Source of the DNA: Gammaproteobacteria bacterium
Lineage (GTDB): Bacteria; Pseudomonadota; Gammaproteobacteria; UBA6186; Azoamicaceae
NCBI GenBank assembly: GCA_013288135.1
Contig: JABDCL010000003.1
Location: forward strand, 110,015 to 174,014
Reading direction: 5' to 3'
Length of the DNA stretch: 64,000 bases
Below, piece after piece: positions 1 to 10,427 of this stretch. A program made the position numbers and the translations under genes. How positions within the stretch are numbered: the first letter of the stretch is position 1; each line of letters begins with the position of its first letter. The notes under the pieces are model-generated. The model saw only the letters and a program-made list of their open reading frames with translations. It was not told the DNA's origin and searched no databases.

Positions 1-80
1 GGAATAACAGCATCTCCGGCACCCCCTTCTTTAAAATTGGGTTCTTCACCCTCATGAATAGCTCGTGTTTCAAATTTCAT
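1..80 (-). CDS. Cystathionine gamma-synthase/lyase-like PLP enzyme, N-terminus only (runs off window)
   Basis: Reverse complement reads MKFETRAIHEGEEPNFKEGGAGDAVIP, typical Cys/Met-metabolism PLP enzyme N-terminus (xTRAIHxGxEPD); directly downstream of a CBS-like gene. Confidence 0.75.
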   Translation of the reverse strand, partial: MKFETRAIHEGEEPNFKEGGAGDAVI

Positions 81-109
81 ACTAAACCCTGTAGTGTTTT
101 AGATAAGTA

Positions 110-1084
110 TTAACTTTCAATATGCCCATTTTTCTTCATCCAATCATCATTAAAAATTTTACTTAAATAACGGTTGCCAGAATCAGGGAGAATGACAACA
201 ATATTTTTATGGGTTTTTAAATTTTCTGCTATTTTGAGCACTGCCCACACAGCAGCACCACTGGACCCTCCTACAAATAAGCCTTCTTCTTTGACTAATC
301 GTCGTGTCATTAAAAATGAATCTCGATCAGTGACTTGTACGATATCGTCTAGAATATTAAAATCCAAGGCTTTTACTAAGAAATCTTCTCCTATACCCTC
401 TAATTGATAAATTTTGGATTTAATTAAAGTTTTTGTTTTAAAATAATCATAAAAAATTGATCCGATTGGATCAACCGCAATAATTTGAATTTTTGGATTT
501 TGCTCCTTTAAAAATCGGGCAGCGCCACTTAAAGTTCCTCCCGTACCAATGCCCGCAACTACAATATCAACTTTTCCCTTGGTTTGTTCCCAGATTTCAG
601 GGCCGGTTGTTTTATAATGAGCTTCAATGTTTTTAGGGTTATTATATTGATCAGGATAATATGAATTGGGTGTTTCTTTTGCAATCTTTTTTGCAACACT
701 ATAATAACTTTCAGGAGAATCCGCAGGAACATCGGTGGGTGTTACTATCACTCGTGCACCAAAAGCTTGCATCAAATTCATTTTCTCATCACTCATTTTA
801 TCTGGCATGGTGATAATACATTTGTATCCCTTGATGGCACTTATCATCGCCAATGAAGCGCCGGTATTCCCAGAAGAATTTTCAACAATGGTGCCTCCAG
901 GTTTTAATGCACCCGTAAGTTCTGCACATTCAATCATATATTTTGCCATTCTGTCTTTAACACTACCGGAAGGATTTAAGAATTCTAATTTGGCATAAAT
1001 GTCAGCTTTAGGATTTTTTGGAATTTTACAAAGCTTTACAAGAGGGGTATTACCAATTAATTCAAGAATTTTAGGATTTGTCAC
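110..1084 (-). CDS. Cysteine synthase / cystathionine beta-synthase family protein
   Basis: LIGNTPLVKL...NPSGSVKDR...ENSSGNTGASLA PLP-binding motifs; adjacent to cystathionine lyase-like gene. Confidence 0.9.
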   Translation of the reverse strand: MTNPKILELIGNTPLVKLCKIPKNPKADIYAKLEFLNPSGSVKDRMAKYMIECAELTGALKPGGTIVENSSGNTGASLAMISAIKGYKCIITMPDKMSDEKMNLMQAFGARVIVTPTDVPADSPESYYSVAKKIAKETPNSYYPDQYNNPKNIEAHYKTTGPEIWEQTKGKVDIVVAGIGTGGTLSGAARFLKEQNPKIQIIAVDPIGSIFYDYFKTKTLIKSKIYQLEGIGEDFLVKALDFNILDDIVQVTDRDSFLMTRRLVKEEGLFVGGSSGAAVWAVLKIAENLKTHKNIVVILPDSGNRYLSKIFNDDWMKKNGHIES

Positions 1085-1197
1085 AATTAATTCCTTTTGG
1101 CAAGAATTTGATACCTATTTATTCAGTTTAGACCAAATTGTAGGGGCGGGACCCTGTCCCCACCCAAAAAACCAAAATGTTTGTCTGATACGCTATT

Positions 1198-2355
1198 CTA
1201 GAATTTAATTAGAAACCCTGTAAGACCCGCGATTATAATTAAAAATATATCTGGAATTTTTTGGGTTGTTGTAATTATAAGTAATGTGACTAAAAAAATA
1301 GCCAGTGTTGGTAAATCAACGATACTTCCTTTACTTAATAGCAATGCAGCTCCAGCAATAGCACCTGCTGCTGCAGAAGTCGCTCCCTTTATGAAATTTT
1401 TAACAGCGGGTTTACTTGCATACCGATGATAAAAAGGTGCTAATAACACAACAAAAAGATAAGAGGGGAGAAATATACCCATTGCTGCTAAGAGAGCACC
1501 TACAAATCCTCCAACAAGATAGCCGATAAAGGCAACAGTAATGGTTGCTGGCCCTGGGGTAGCAATAGCAATTGCTATCGCATCCAAAAATTGACGTTCT
1601 GTAAGCCAATGGTACTCTTCAACAACACCACTGTGTAAGAAGGGTATAATGGCCAATCCACTTCCAAAAATAAATGTTCCTGCCCAAGCAAAATAAAGGG
1701 CAATCTTGATAAAAAGAGCAAGTTTTGGGATCCCACTGATACCAGACAAAAACAGATAAGGCCAAGGAATAAGAACATGGGTATGAAAATTATTTAACTT
1801 CGAAGGTGAATTAATCATACACATGAGAAGCCCGCTGGCTATAAATAAGTAAATAGTGAATGAAGTATTCCAAAGGGTCATACCACCATTAATCACAAAA
1901 ATAAGCCAAAGAATTTTTTCTTTTGCGATGGTGATCTTTGCAATTTTAAAAGCACTTTTTAAAATGATGGCAATAATTGCAGCACCTACACCATAAAAAA
2001 CACCTCTAACGCTTTCGATATCTCCAAAATGAATGTATAAAATTGAAATAGGTATAATGATTAAAAAAGAAGGTAGAACAAAAGCAATGCCGATCATAGT
2101 TGCCCCAAGAGTGCCAAACCGTATCCATCCAAGATACATTGCCAATTTTGTAGCTAATGGACCCGGAGAAAGCTCTGAAAATGCAATACCCTGTATATAA
2201 TCTTGAAGTGTTACCCAACGTTTTTTTTCTACTAAGTGTTCTTGCATATAGCCAATAAGAGCTATTGGACCTCCAAATCCGATAGCACCTAGCTTTAGAA
2301 AATAGAGAACCCAATCTATTTTATTGCTGGGTTCAATTTGTTGAGGTATCTTCAT
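1198..2355 (-). CDS. chrA: Chromate efflux transporter ChrA family
   Basis: GAIGFGGPIALIGYM, SPGPLATKLAMYLG and second-half ATPGPATITVAFIGY repeats typical of CHR family. Confidence 0.88.
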   Translation of the reverse strand: MKIPQQIEPSNKIDWVLYFLKLGAIGFGGPIALIGYMQEHLVEKKRWVTLQDYIQGIAFSELSPGPLATKLAMYLGWIRFGTLGATMIGIAFVLPSFLIIIPISILYIHFGDIESVRGVFYGVGAAIIAIILKSAFKIAKITIAKEKILWLIFVINGGMTLWNTSFTIYLFIASGLLMCMINSPSKLNNFHTHVLIPWPYLFLSGISGIPKLALFIKIALYFAWAGTFIFGSGLAIIPFLHSGVVEEYHWLTERQFLDAIAIAIATPGPATITVAFIGYLVGGFVGALLAAMGIFLPSYLFVVLLAPFYHRYASKPAVKNFIKGATSAAAGAIAGAALLLSKGSIVDLPTLAIFLVTLLIITTTQKIPDIFLIIIAGLTGFLIKF

Positions 2356-2487
2356 ATTACTTTCATATTAACATCAATTAACAAGGATTTAGATTATTAT
2401 GCATAGACTTGACGTTTTTAAATTCATTAACTACGCTAATTATAGCTCTCTATATGCATTTTCACTTGATTTAAAAGGATAGATTCT

Positions 2488-2913
2488 ATGTTACAAATTT
2501 CAGAACTGGCCCAACTGCCCCAACTTCCTTACCTTCCCATTATTGCGGCAACTATTATTAGTTCAATCATTGGCGCAGTTTGGTATTCACCTAAATTATT
2601 TGGAAATGCTTGGGCTAAGTCACACAATTTTGAACCTTCTCAAATGAAAGCCTCACCCATGAATTATTTGGATGCAATTCTTGTTACCTTAATTATTACC
2701 ATTGTCTTAGCAAGATGTGTTGAATTCATTAATATAAACACTTTAAATGGTGCAGTAGAATTTGGTGTTTTAGTTTGGTTAGGCTTTATTGTGACTACCC
2801 ATATTTCTGGGGTTGTTTGGGCTAAAAAACCGTTCAAAGCTTTTTTGATTGATATTGGGAATTTATTTTTTACAGTACTGATTTCAACCATATTATTAGT
2901 TTTATGGAAATAA
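2488..2913 (+). CDS. DUF1761-like small membrane protein
   Basis: Hydrophobic 141 aa; IIGAVWYSPKLFGNAW motif. Confidence 0.7.
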   Translation: MLQISELAQLPQLPYLPIIAATIISSIIGAVWYSPKLFGNAWAKSHNFEPSQMKASPMNYLDAILVTLIITIVLARCVEFININTLNGAVEFGVLVWLGFIVTTHISGVVWAKKPFKAFLIDIGNLFFTVLISTILLVLWK

Positions 2914-2919
2914 AGTCTG

Positions 2920-4368
2920 GTGTTAGGGATTGCTAAATCATATCCTTACTATCTTGCTAATCGGCCAATTTTTGAAAAAAACACTTTGCCTGTTTTAGAT
3001 AAATATACCGATCAAACTGTTTCCGAAATATCACAGGCAGACAAAAATACCCTTATAAAAGCTATTCAATATGCAGTAGAAGCTACTGTTCCTTTCCGCC
3101 AAATGGCGGCCTATGAACGCCAAGAAGTCTTATTTCATTGTGTTAAACGATTTAAAGAACGCAAAGAAGAACTGATAGAAGTGATGTCTATAGAAGCTGG
3201 AAAAACGATACAAGATTCCAAAGGGGAGGTAGATAGGTTTTTATCTACTTTTCAGATTGCAGCCGAAGAAGCTACTCGAATTTATGGTGAAATTTTACCC
3301 TTAGATATTAGAGCGACGGGTGCAGGATATATGGGTATGTGGAAACGCGTTCCCATTGGACCTTGTTTATTTATTACGCCATTTAATTTTCCACTGAATT
3401 TACCTGCACATAAACTGGCACCGGCCATAGCAGTCGGTTGTCCCTTTATTTTAAAACCAGCACCTCAAACGCCCTTAAGTGCTTTAATTATTGGTGAGGT
3501 ATTAGCTGAAACCAACTTACCACTCGGCGCTTTTTCAATATTACCGTGTTCTGTAGAAGACGCCGAAGTTTTAGTGTCTGACACCAGAATTAAATTATTA
3601 AGCTTTACTGGGTCAGGAAAAGTGGGTTGGCAATTAAAAGAAAAATCAGGTAAAAAACAAGTCATATTGGAACTCGGTGGCAATGCTGCTTGTATAGTGG
3701 ATGAAAATGTCAATTTAGATTATGTGGTAGAAAGATTAACTTTTGGTGCATTTTATTATGCGGGTCAAAGTTGTATCAGTGTTCAACGGATTTATATTCA
3801 TCAAGCGATTTATGAATCGCTAAAAACAAAACTGGTTGCTAAAGCGAAAACCTTAAAGTGGGGAAATCCTAAGGAAGAAAATATCTTTTTAGGGCCAGTG
3901 ATCGATGAGATAGCTGCAAAACGAATTGAAGATTGGATTGAAAAAGCCATCCAAGCAGGGGCAAAACTTCTGTGTGGTGGAAAACGACATGGCTCTATCA
4001 TTGAAGCTACTTTATTAGAAAATGTCCCTATCGATCAAAAAGTTAATTGTGAAGAAATATTTGGTCCTGTTGCTATTTTAACCCCTTATCAAGATTTTGA
4101 TAAAGTTCTTGCCGAGGTGAATAGCAGTCGTTATGGCCTTCAAGCAGGTATTTTTACGCGTGATTTATATAAAGCACATCAAGCTTGGGATCAGTTAGAG
4201 GTTGGAGGTGTTATTGTGAATGATGTACCCTCCTGGCGCAGTGACAATATGCCGTATGGAGGCACCAAGGATAGTGGTATAGGTCGAGAAGGTGTTAGGT
4301 TCGCCATGGAACATTTAACTGAAATTAAAATGATGGTTATGCGCCTAAATAATCAAAATCCCCCCTAA
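2920..4368 (+). CDS. NAD(P)-dependent aldehyde dehydrogenase
   Basis: ELGGNAACIV, FYYAGQSCISVQRIYI catalytic Cys motif, EEIFGPV; GTG start. Confidence 0.92.
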   Translation: MLGIAKSYPYYLANRPIFEKNTLPVLDKYTDQTVSEISQADKNTLIKAIQYAVEATVPFRQMAAYERQEVLFHCVKRFKERKEELIEVMSIEAGKTIQDSKGEVDRFLSTFQIAAEEATRIYGEILPLDIRATGAGYMGMWKRVPIGPCLFITPFNFPLNLPAHKLAPAIAVGCPFILKPAPQTPLSALIIGEVLAETNLPLGAFSILPCSVEDAEVLVSDTRIKLLSFTGSGKVGWQLKEKSGKKQVILELGGNAACIVDENVNLDYVVERLTFGAFYYAGQSCISVQRIYIHQAIYESLKTKLVAKAKTLKWGNPKEENIFLGPVIDEIAAKRIEDWIEKAIQAGAKLLCGGKRHGSIIEATLLENVPIDQKVNCEEIFGPVAILTPYQDFDKVLAEVNSSRYGLQAGIFTRDLYKAHQAWDQLEVGGVIVNDVPSWRSDNMPYGGTKDSGIGREGVRFAMEHLTEIKMMVMRLNNQNPP

Positions 4369-4508
4369 CCCCCCTTTTTCAAAGTGGGGAACTAAAGAAA
4401 ATCCCTCCCAGCCTCCCTTTTTTAAAGTGGGGAGCTTGATGATACATTCAACATCTTAAAGAAATTCATGTTCCCCACTTTGAAAAAGGGGGGTTAGGGG
4501 GGGATTTC
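4356..4508. repeat. Fold-back palindromic repeat (family B: CCCCACTTTGAAAAAGGGGGGTTAGGGGGGATT)
   Basis: Arm at 4356-4392, diverged direct copy ~4397-4436, inverted arm 4469-4507; same core at 13908-13945. Confidence 0.85.
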
Positions 4509-4567
4509 AAGGGATTTTAAGTTAACATTAATCTATACAATTTGCCTATCTTAAGAAATAATAAATT

Positions 4568-4732
4568 ATGTTCAACCCCCTAAAATCCAGTTTACTTTTT
4601 GAGATAACCTTAATTTTAATTATTAAGGTCATATTACTCTACGGGATCTGGTGGACATTTTTCAGTAACCCCGTCTCACGCACGCTCAATGAAACTCGAT
4701 TTGCAGAAAAAATATTTGGTAAAAAGGAATAA
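4568..4732 (+). CDS. cydP: Cytochrome bd oxidase small subunit CydP-like
   Basis: Not in ORF track; [54 protein letters not shown], immediately upstream of cydA. Confidence 0.8.
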   Translation: MFNPLKSSLLFEITLILIIKVILLYGIWWTFFSNPVSRTLNETRFAEKIFGKKE

Positions 4733-4734
4733 AA

Positions 4735-6306
4735 ATGATCGATGAAACTTTAGTTAATCTTTCTCGACTGCAATTTGGCTTTACAGCGATGTTTCATTTT
4801 TTATTTGTGCCCTTGACCCTGGGATTAGCTTTTGTCATGGCGATTATGGAGTCGGTCTATGTCATGACAGGAAAAATTATTTATAAAGACATGACCCGAT
4901 TTTGGGGAAAGTTGTTTGCCATTAATTTTGCAATGGGTATTGCGACAGGGATCACACTTGAATTTCAATTTGGTACCAATTGGGCCTATTATTCACATTA
5001 TGTGGGGGATATTTTTGGTGTTCCTTTGGCCATTGAAGGGCTTATGGCTTTCTTCTTGGAATCCACACTCGTCGGTGTTTTCTTCTTTGGGTGGGATAGG
5101 TTAAGTAAAGTTCAACATTTGGGTGTCACCTGGTTAATAGCTTTGGGTTCGAATCTTTCTGCATTATGGATTTTAATTGCTAACGCTTGGATGCAAAATC
5201 CTGTTGGCACACATTTTAATTATGAAACCATGCGCATGGAATTAACAAATTTATCGGAAGTATTTTTTAATCCGGTTGCTCAGGTTAAATTCGTACATAC
5301 AGTCGCTTCTGGGTATGTTGCAGGAACCGTTTTTGTGCTTGGAATCAGTGCTTATTATCTTCTAAAAGGGCGAGATATCGCATTTGCTAAACGCTCGTTT
5401 GCGGTTGCGAGCGGGTTTGGATTAGCAGCAATTTTATCTGTCATTGTTTTAGGAGATGAAAGTGGTTACAGCATAGGTGCAGTACAGAAAGTAAAACTTG
5501 CAGCAATAGAATCCGAATGGGAGACCCAAACACCGCCTGCTGCATTTACTGTGTTTGGGATCCCCAATGATAAAGAACAACGAACAGATTATGCCATTAA
5601 AATCCCTTATGTTTTAGGACTAATTGCAACTCGTTCTATTAATGAACCTATTTTTGGACTTAAAGATTTAATTAAATTAAATGAATCCCATATTCGTCAG
5701 GGACTATTCGCCTATTATCTATTACAACAACTCAGGGGAGGGGATAAAAGTACTGAAACAGTCAGTCAATTTGAAAGATATAAAAGCTACTTAGGATATG
5801 GATTACTTTTAAAACGCTATACTCCTGATGTGGTTGATGCCTCGGAGGAACAGATTAAAGCAGCTGCTTTAAACAGTGTGCCTAAATCAGCACCTTTATT
5901 TTGGACTTTTAGAATCATGGTGGGTGCAGGATTGATTATGCTTTTTATATTTATTGCGGCTTTTTATTATAATGCCAAACGGAATGTTGAAAAACAACGT
6001 TGGTTATTAAAATTAGCTCTTTATAGTATTCCTCTTCCCTGGGTAGCCATTGAGTGTGGATGGTTTGTTGCGGAATATGGTCGACAACCCTGGGCAATTG
6101 GTGAAATTTTACCGACTTTTTTAGGGACTTCAAGCATTTCCTCGAATCAAGTTTTAGGTAGTCTCTCTGGGTTTGTTTTATTATATACCGCCTTGTTTAT
6201 GATTGAACTTTATTTGATGTTTAAATATGCAAAACTGGGTCCAAGCAGTTTAGGAACAGGGCGTTACTATTTTGAAAAGGATAAAGATAAAAAGGATCTT
6301 CAATGA
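4735..6306 (+). CDS. cydA: Cytochrome bd ubiquinol oxidase subunit I
   Basis: [35 protein letters not shown]; 523 aa. Confidence 0.97.
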   Translation: MIDETLVNLSRLQFGFTAMFHFLFVPLTLGLAFVMAIMESVYVMTGKIIYKDMTRFWGKLFAINFAMGIATGITLEFQFGTNWAYYSHYVGDIFGVPLAIEGLMAFFLESTLVGVFFFGWDRLSKVQHLGVTWLIALGSNLSALWILIANAWMQNPVGTHFNYETMRMELTNLSEVFFNPVAQVKFVHTVASGYVAGTVFVLGISAYYLLKGRDIAFAKRSFAVASGFGLAAILSVIVLGDESGYSIGAVQKVKLAAIESEWETQTPPAAFTVFGIPNDKEQRTDYAIKIPYVLGLIATRSINEPIFGLKDLIKLNESHIRQGLFAYYLLQQLRGGDKSTETVSQFERYKSYLGYGLLLKRYTPDVVDASEEQIKAAALNSVPKSAPLFWTFRIMVGAGLIMLFIFIAAFYYNAKRNVEKQRWLLKLALYSIPLPWVAIECGWFVAEYGRQPWAIGEILPTFLGTSSISSNQVLGSLSGFVLLYTALFMIELYLMFKYAKLGPSSLGTGRYYFEKDKDKKDLQ

Positions 6307-7448
6307 TTTTTGATTATGCAACGTTTAAACTAATTTGGTTGTTTTTAATTGGTTTCTTAATGATAGCCTTTGCTATCACCGGTGGATTTGATTTAGGGGT
6401 GGGTGCGTTATTGCCTTTTATTGGAAAAAATGATAAAGAGCGTCGATTAATTATTAATAGCATTGGCCCTACTTGGGAAGGCAATCAAGTATGGTTTATC
6501 ACAGCTGCAGCAGCAATTTTTGCAGCATGGCCTTTTATGTATGCTGCTATTTTCTCTAGTTTTTATTTTGCCTTATTAATCATTTTATTGGCTTTAATTT
6601 TAAGACCCCCTGGTTTTGATTATCGAAGTAAAATCTCAAGTCCAGGATGGCGTCAATTTTGGGATTGGAGCTTATGTTTTAGTGGTTTTGTTCCTTCTGT
6701 TTTATTCGGGGTTACTTTTGGGAATTTATTTTTAGGGATACCTTTTGAATACGATGATACTTTTCATTCTTATTTTAAGGGTAGTTTTCTCTCATTATTA
6801 AGTCCTTTTGCATTATTAACAGGTTTGTTAAGTTTAAGCTTATTATTAACCCATGCCTCGTTTTTTTTACAACTTAAAACTCAACACCCTATTCAGGATA
6901 GAGCAAAACAAACAGCGCAAATTGTGGGTTTGCTTTTTTTAATTATTTTTTGTTTTACGGTATATTGGACATTATATAAATTACCGGGTTTTCAAATTAC
7001 TTTTATTCCGGATATTAATACCAGTTTTTCACCACTTGTTAAACAAGTCAGTATGCTAGAAGGGGGTTGGATAGAGAAATTTCAAGCATATCCTCTAGCA
7101 TGGGCAGCATGGTTAGCACCCATTACTGTTATTTTAGGTATTATTTTGGCCTTAGTTTTTTCGAGCTATAATTTTGCAGCTATTGCTATGGTTTTTAGTT
7201 CTCTCGCTATTACGAGTGTCATAGTGACAGCAGGAATGATACTTTTTCCTTTTATTTTACCATCGTCAATTCAACCGAATCATAGTTTAACAATTTGGGA
7301 TGCTGCTTCAAGCCATTTAACCCTCAGTTGGATGTTTTGGGCAGTTGTAATATTTTTACCTATAGTTCTTGCATATACAACCTGGGTATTTAGAGTGATG
7401 AGAGGTAAATTGTCTTCAGAGACTACCTTGAAAAGCGAATCTTATTAG
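6303..7448 (+). CDS. cydB: Cytochrome bd ubiquinol oxidase subunit II
   Basis: [24 protein letters not shown]; overlaps cydA stop. Confidence 0.97.
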   Translation: MIFDYATFKLIWLFLIGFLMIAFAITGGFDLGVGALLPFIGKNDKERRLIINSIGPTWEGNQVWFITAAAAIFAAWPFMYAAIFSSFYFALLIILLALILRPPGFDYRSKISSPGWRQFWDWSLCFSGFVPSVLFGVTFGNLFLGIPFEYDDTFHSYFKGSFLSLLSPFALLTGLLSLSLLLTHASFFLQLKTQHPIQDRAKQTAQIVGLLFLIIFCFTVYWTLYKLPGFQITFIPDINTSFSPLVKQVSMLEGGWIEKFQAYPLAWAAWLAPITVILGIILALVFSSYNFAAIAMVFSSLAITSVIVTAGMILFPFILPSSIQPNHSLTIWDAASSHLTLSWMFWAVVIFLPIVLAYTTWVFRVMRGKLSSETTLKSESY

Positions 7449-7482
7449 TTATTAGAGTTATAAACAATAAAGGAGACCAATT

Positions 7483-7590
7483 ATGTGGTATTTTACGTGG
7501 ATATTGGGTGTATTATTTGCTTGCAGCTGTGGCATTATTAATGTGATGTGGCTTGAACACGAACAAATTTTAGATGATCCCGATAAATGA
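7483..7590 (+). CDS. cydX: Cytochrome bd oxidase small subunit CydX
   Basis: Not in ORF track; MWYFTWILGVLFACSCGIINVMWLEHEQILDDPDK with AGGAG RBS, directly after cydB. Confidence 0.93.
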   Translation: MWYFTWILGVLFACSCGIINVMWLEHEQILDDPDK

Positions 7591-7594
7591 CGAG

Positions 7595-7670
7595 ATGGTG
7601 TCAAATCTTGACATTAGACATTCAAAGAAACAGACATCTAATAATGTCTAATGTCAAGATTTGACACCAT
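7595..7670. repeat. Perfect inverted repeat, 28-bp arms and 20-nt loop (family A: ATGGTGTCAAATCTTGACATTAGACATT)
   Basis: Arms 7595-7622 and 7643-7670 are exact reverse complements; related copies near 41.7, 48.0-48.1 and 58.7 kb. Confidence 0.92.
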
Positions 7671-7766
7671 TACATTTCATGCTATGATTCCACATTGAAA
7701 ATTGATCTGTCAATCTTAAAATGGAAACTTTAGGAAATAATTTAGAAAATCATAGGGCAGGGATGC

Positions 7767-8768
7767 ATGAAAAATTGTGTAAATGTAAAGTATGGAGACC
7801 AACCTTTTAACCCTTTTTGGGAAAAAGGCTATCAAGACCTCACGGTTTCTTCTATGGGTGGTCCCAGCTTCGAGGTTGCTGAAATGGCGCCTCTTTTAAC
7901 CCCTAAATCTAAGGTATTAGACTTGGGTTGTGGCGAAGGGCGAAACTCTTTGTACCTAGCCAGTATTGGTTGTGATGTCACCGCAATAGACCGTTCAGAA
8001 GCGGGTATTAGAAAATTAGAAACCATTGCCAAAAAATGCGGTGTCACGCTCAAAACTCAAATAGCAGACATTAGTAATTATACTTTAGAAGAAAAATATG
8101 ATTGTGTGATGGCACATCATTCCCTTAATTATTTAGATAAATCAGCCTGGAAAAAATTATTATCCCAGGTTAAACACCATACAACAGCGGGGGGAATTAA
8201 TATATTTACTTTATATCTTTATAATGATGAATATCCCTGCACCAATGAAGTTCAAGCTGCCCATTATAAAAATTCATTTTTACCCAATGAAATCCGTAAC
8301 TTTTATGATGATTGGCGCGAAATTCGGTTTGATCAATATGTTAAATGGGACTCACACCCGGGTATTCCAATGCATTATCATCCCATTGAAAAATTAGTTG
8401 CTCAAAAACCCGGCGGAAAATACGATTGTCATATTTTTAAAGAACCCATTTTGAGTAAAGCCTTGATGACTAATAATTTGTTTCATGGTATTAGCATGGG
8501 AATGACTCAACAAGATTTAATTGAATGGGTGGGTGCGCCTGATATCATTAATACAAAGAAAGCCCATGGCAAGCAGTTTGGAATTAGTTTACATGATCGC
8601 GAATATTCTAGTCAGGCTACAGTAGAAGATTATATCATTGAGCTTTGGTATTATGGGAATCGTGTTATCTATCTAAACAATGGTATAGTCTCTGGAAAAG
8701 CGCTCTATAATACACATCCAATGCGGATAAAAATAACTAACACTTTAACAAAAATAGTAAAGTCTTGA
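7767..8768 (+). CDS. TehB-like SAM-dependent methyltransferase with C-terminal BamE/SmpA-OmlA-like extension
   Basis: VLDLGCGEGRNSLYLASIGCDVTAIDRS motif I; C-term HGISMGMTQQDLIEWVGAPD...IELWYYGNRVIYLNNGIVSG. Confidence 0.75.
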   Translation: MKNCVNVKYGDQPFNPFWEKGYQDLTVSSMGGPSFEVAEMAPLLTPKSKVLDLGCGEGRNSLYLASIGCDVTAIDRSEAGIRKLETIAKKCGVTLKTQIADISNYTLEEKYDCVMAHHSLNYLDKSAWKKLLSQVKHHTTAGGINIFTLYLYNDEYPCTNEVQAAHYKNSFLPNEIRNFYDDWREIRFDQYVKWDSHPGIPMHYHPIEKLVAQKPGGKYDCHIFKEPILSKALMTNNLFHGISMGMTQQDLIEWVGAPDIINTKKAHGKQFGISLHDREYSSQATVEDYIIELWYYGNRVIYLNNGIVSGKALYNTHPMRIKITNTLTKIVKS

Positions 8769-9874
8769 GTAATTTTAAATCAAATTTTAAATCTTACGAT
8801 CTGACAATTATAGGTGCGGGTATTATTGGCTCTCTCGCAGCCTATGAGATCACGAAATTAAAGCCTAATTGGCAAGTTTTGTTAATTGATTCCTCAATGA
8901 TTGGGCATGGGGCTACCCAATATTCCTTAGGGGTACAATTTCCTTATGGGAGAACAGCGGCTAAAAAACAATTAACAGAGCAAAGTTTAAAAATTTGGGA
9001 AACTCTGATTTCAAAAATTCCTAATTTGCCCATTCGATCATTACCTTTTATAGGGATTACCCAGCAATCGAATTTACAGCTTGTTTTAAATGGCTTTGTT
9101 GACCCTATCCCTCAAACCTTAAAAACAAGTGAATTAGCTCGATTTAAAAAAACTTACCCTTGGATAGTATTAAACCCTGATCAAGCATTGATTGGAGGCA
9201 CGCAAGGCAGTTATGCCAACGCCTTAGGGGTTACCTCTCTTATTTGTGAGGTTTTGAGAACTGAGCAAAATAGTGATATTTATGAAGGTATTAAAATTCA
9301 AAAAATAAAAAAACAAGATGACAATTTGTATGGTCTTTTAACTTCAACCCAAGAATTGATCAGTTCTAAAAGGATTTTGATTGCCACTGGACCTTGGTTA
9401 GTAGCAGGATTGGTAACAGGATTAGATTCAATGAAACCTATTATTAAAGAAAAAAATATTCGTACTAAAAAAATTGTATCATTACATATTAATCGAATCC
9501 CTAATGAAACTGATCCTATTATTTTCTTTTTTGACGAACAAGCTTTCTTATTACCCGATATTAATACAAAACAATGGCTTTTTAGTTTTACAGCAGAAGA
9601 GTGGGATTGTGAGCCTAATGTGCAAAAGCTTGTTATTACTAAAGAAGATCAAATATTGGCATTTTCAATATTAGAAAAATATTGTCCAACTTTAATAGAA
9701 CATTGCAGGGGAGGGCGGGTATTTTGCGATGCCTATGATTCGAATTTAACACCTCTGATATTTGAAATGTCTGATATGCCCAATATTATTGTGGCAGGAG
9801 CAGGAGCTGGATCGGGCTTTCGTTTGGGTCCAGCCATTGCGAAAACAGCAATATCTAAAGTTATTGAGTTATAA
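8765..9874 (+). CDS. FAD-dependent oxidoreductase (DAO family)
   Basis: YDLTIIGAGIIGSLAAYEI dinucleotide fold; C-term AGAGAGSGFRLGPAIAK; start overlaps upstream stop. Confidence 0.82.
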   Translation: MSNFKSNFKSYDLTIIGAGIIGSLAAYEITKLKPNWQVLLIDSSMIGHGATQYSLGVQFPYGRTAAKKQLTEQSLKIWETLISKIPNLPIRSLPFIGITQQSNLQLVLNGFVDPIPQTLKTSELARFKKTYPWIVLNPDQALIGGTQGSYANALGVTSLICEVLRTEQNSDIYEGIKIQKIKKQDDNLYGLLTSTQELISSKRILIATGPWLVAGLVTGLDSMKPIIKEKNIRTKKIVSLHINRIPNETDPIIFFFDEQAFLLPDINTKQWLFSFTAEEWDCEPNVQKLVITKEDQILAFSILEKYCPTLIEHCRGGRVFCDAYDSNLTPLIFEMSDMPNIIVAGAGAGSGFRLGPAIAKTAISKVIEL

Positions 9875-10276
9875 ATGATTGCTAATAACTTTATCATGTC
9901 GATTATTTTTGTAATGCACTTCAGAGACATTTAATCCTACTTCATTTGCAGCTTGAAGCGCATATATTGCGTTACTCTCGTTACTGCAAGTCATAATGAA
10001 GTGAAATCGATCTTTATATTTTCTTATATTTTGCAGCGTTATAGCAGCATCTAAACCATATTCTCCTAAAAATAGCATGGTGCCATCTTTTTTGTGCTCA
10101 CAACTTTCTTGCAATTTGTCTGTAAGATTATTATAAAATTTATTCCATTCATAAACTGTTAATGCTTTTCCTGTTGTTCTAATTTCTAAGGGGCGGGGGA
10201 TGGGATGTTGTAAATGTTGGCGCTCTTTGTACAATTGACTCATGGGTTTTACGACTTCTCTTATTAATCTTGACAT
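9869..10276 (-). CDS. Hypothetical protein
   Basis: 135-aa ORF with RBS-like AGGAG region upstream; no recognised domain. Confidence 0.55.
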   Translation of the reverse strand: MSRLIREVVKPMSQLYKERQHLQHPIPRPLEIRTTGKALTVYEWNKFYNNLTDKLQESCEHKKDGTMLFLGEYGLDAAITLQNIRKYKDRFHFIMTCSNESNAIYALQAANEVGLNVSEVHYKNNRHDKVISNHL

Positions 10277-10427
10277 AAACTACTCCTTAATGTGTACCCA
10301 CACACATTTGTTTTGTAATTACAAAATTATAGACTCATTTGTTTTGACATAATGACATACTAATAGTTCAATCATAATTATAAACATAAAAAATTGATTG
10401 AATATACAACATTGGTGAAATTTAAAT

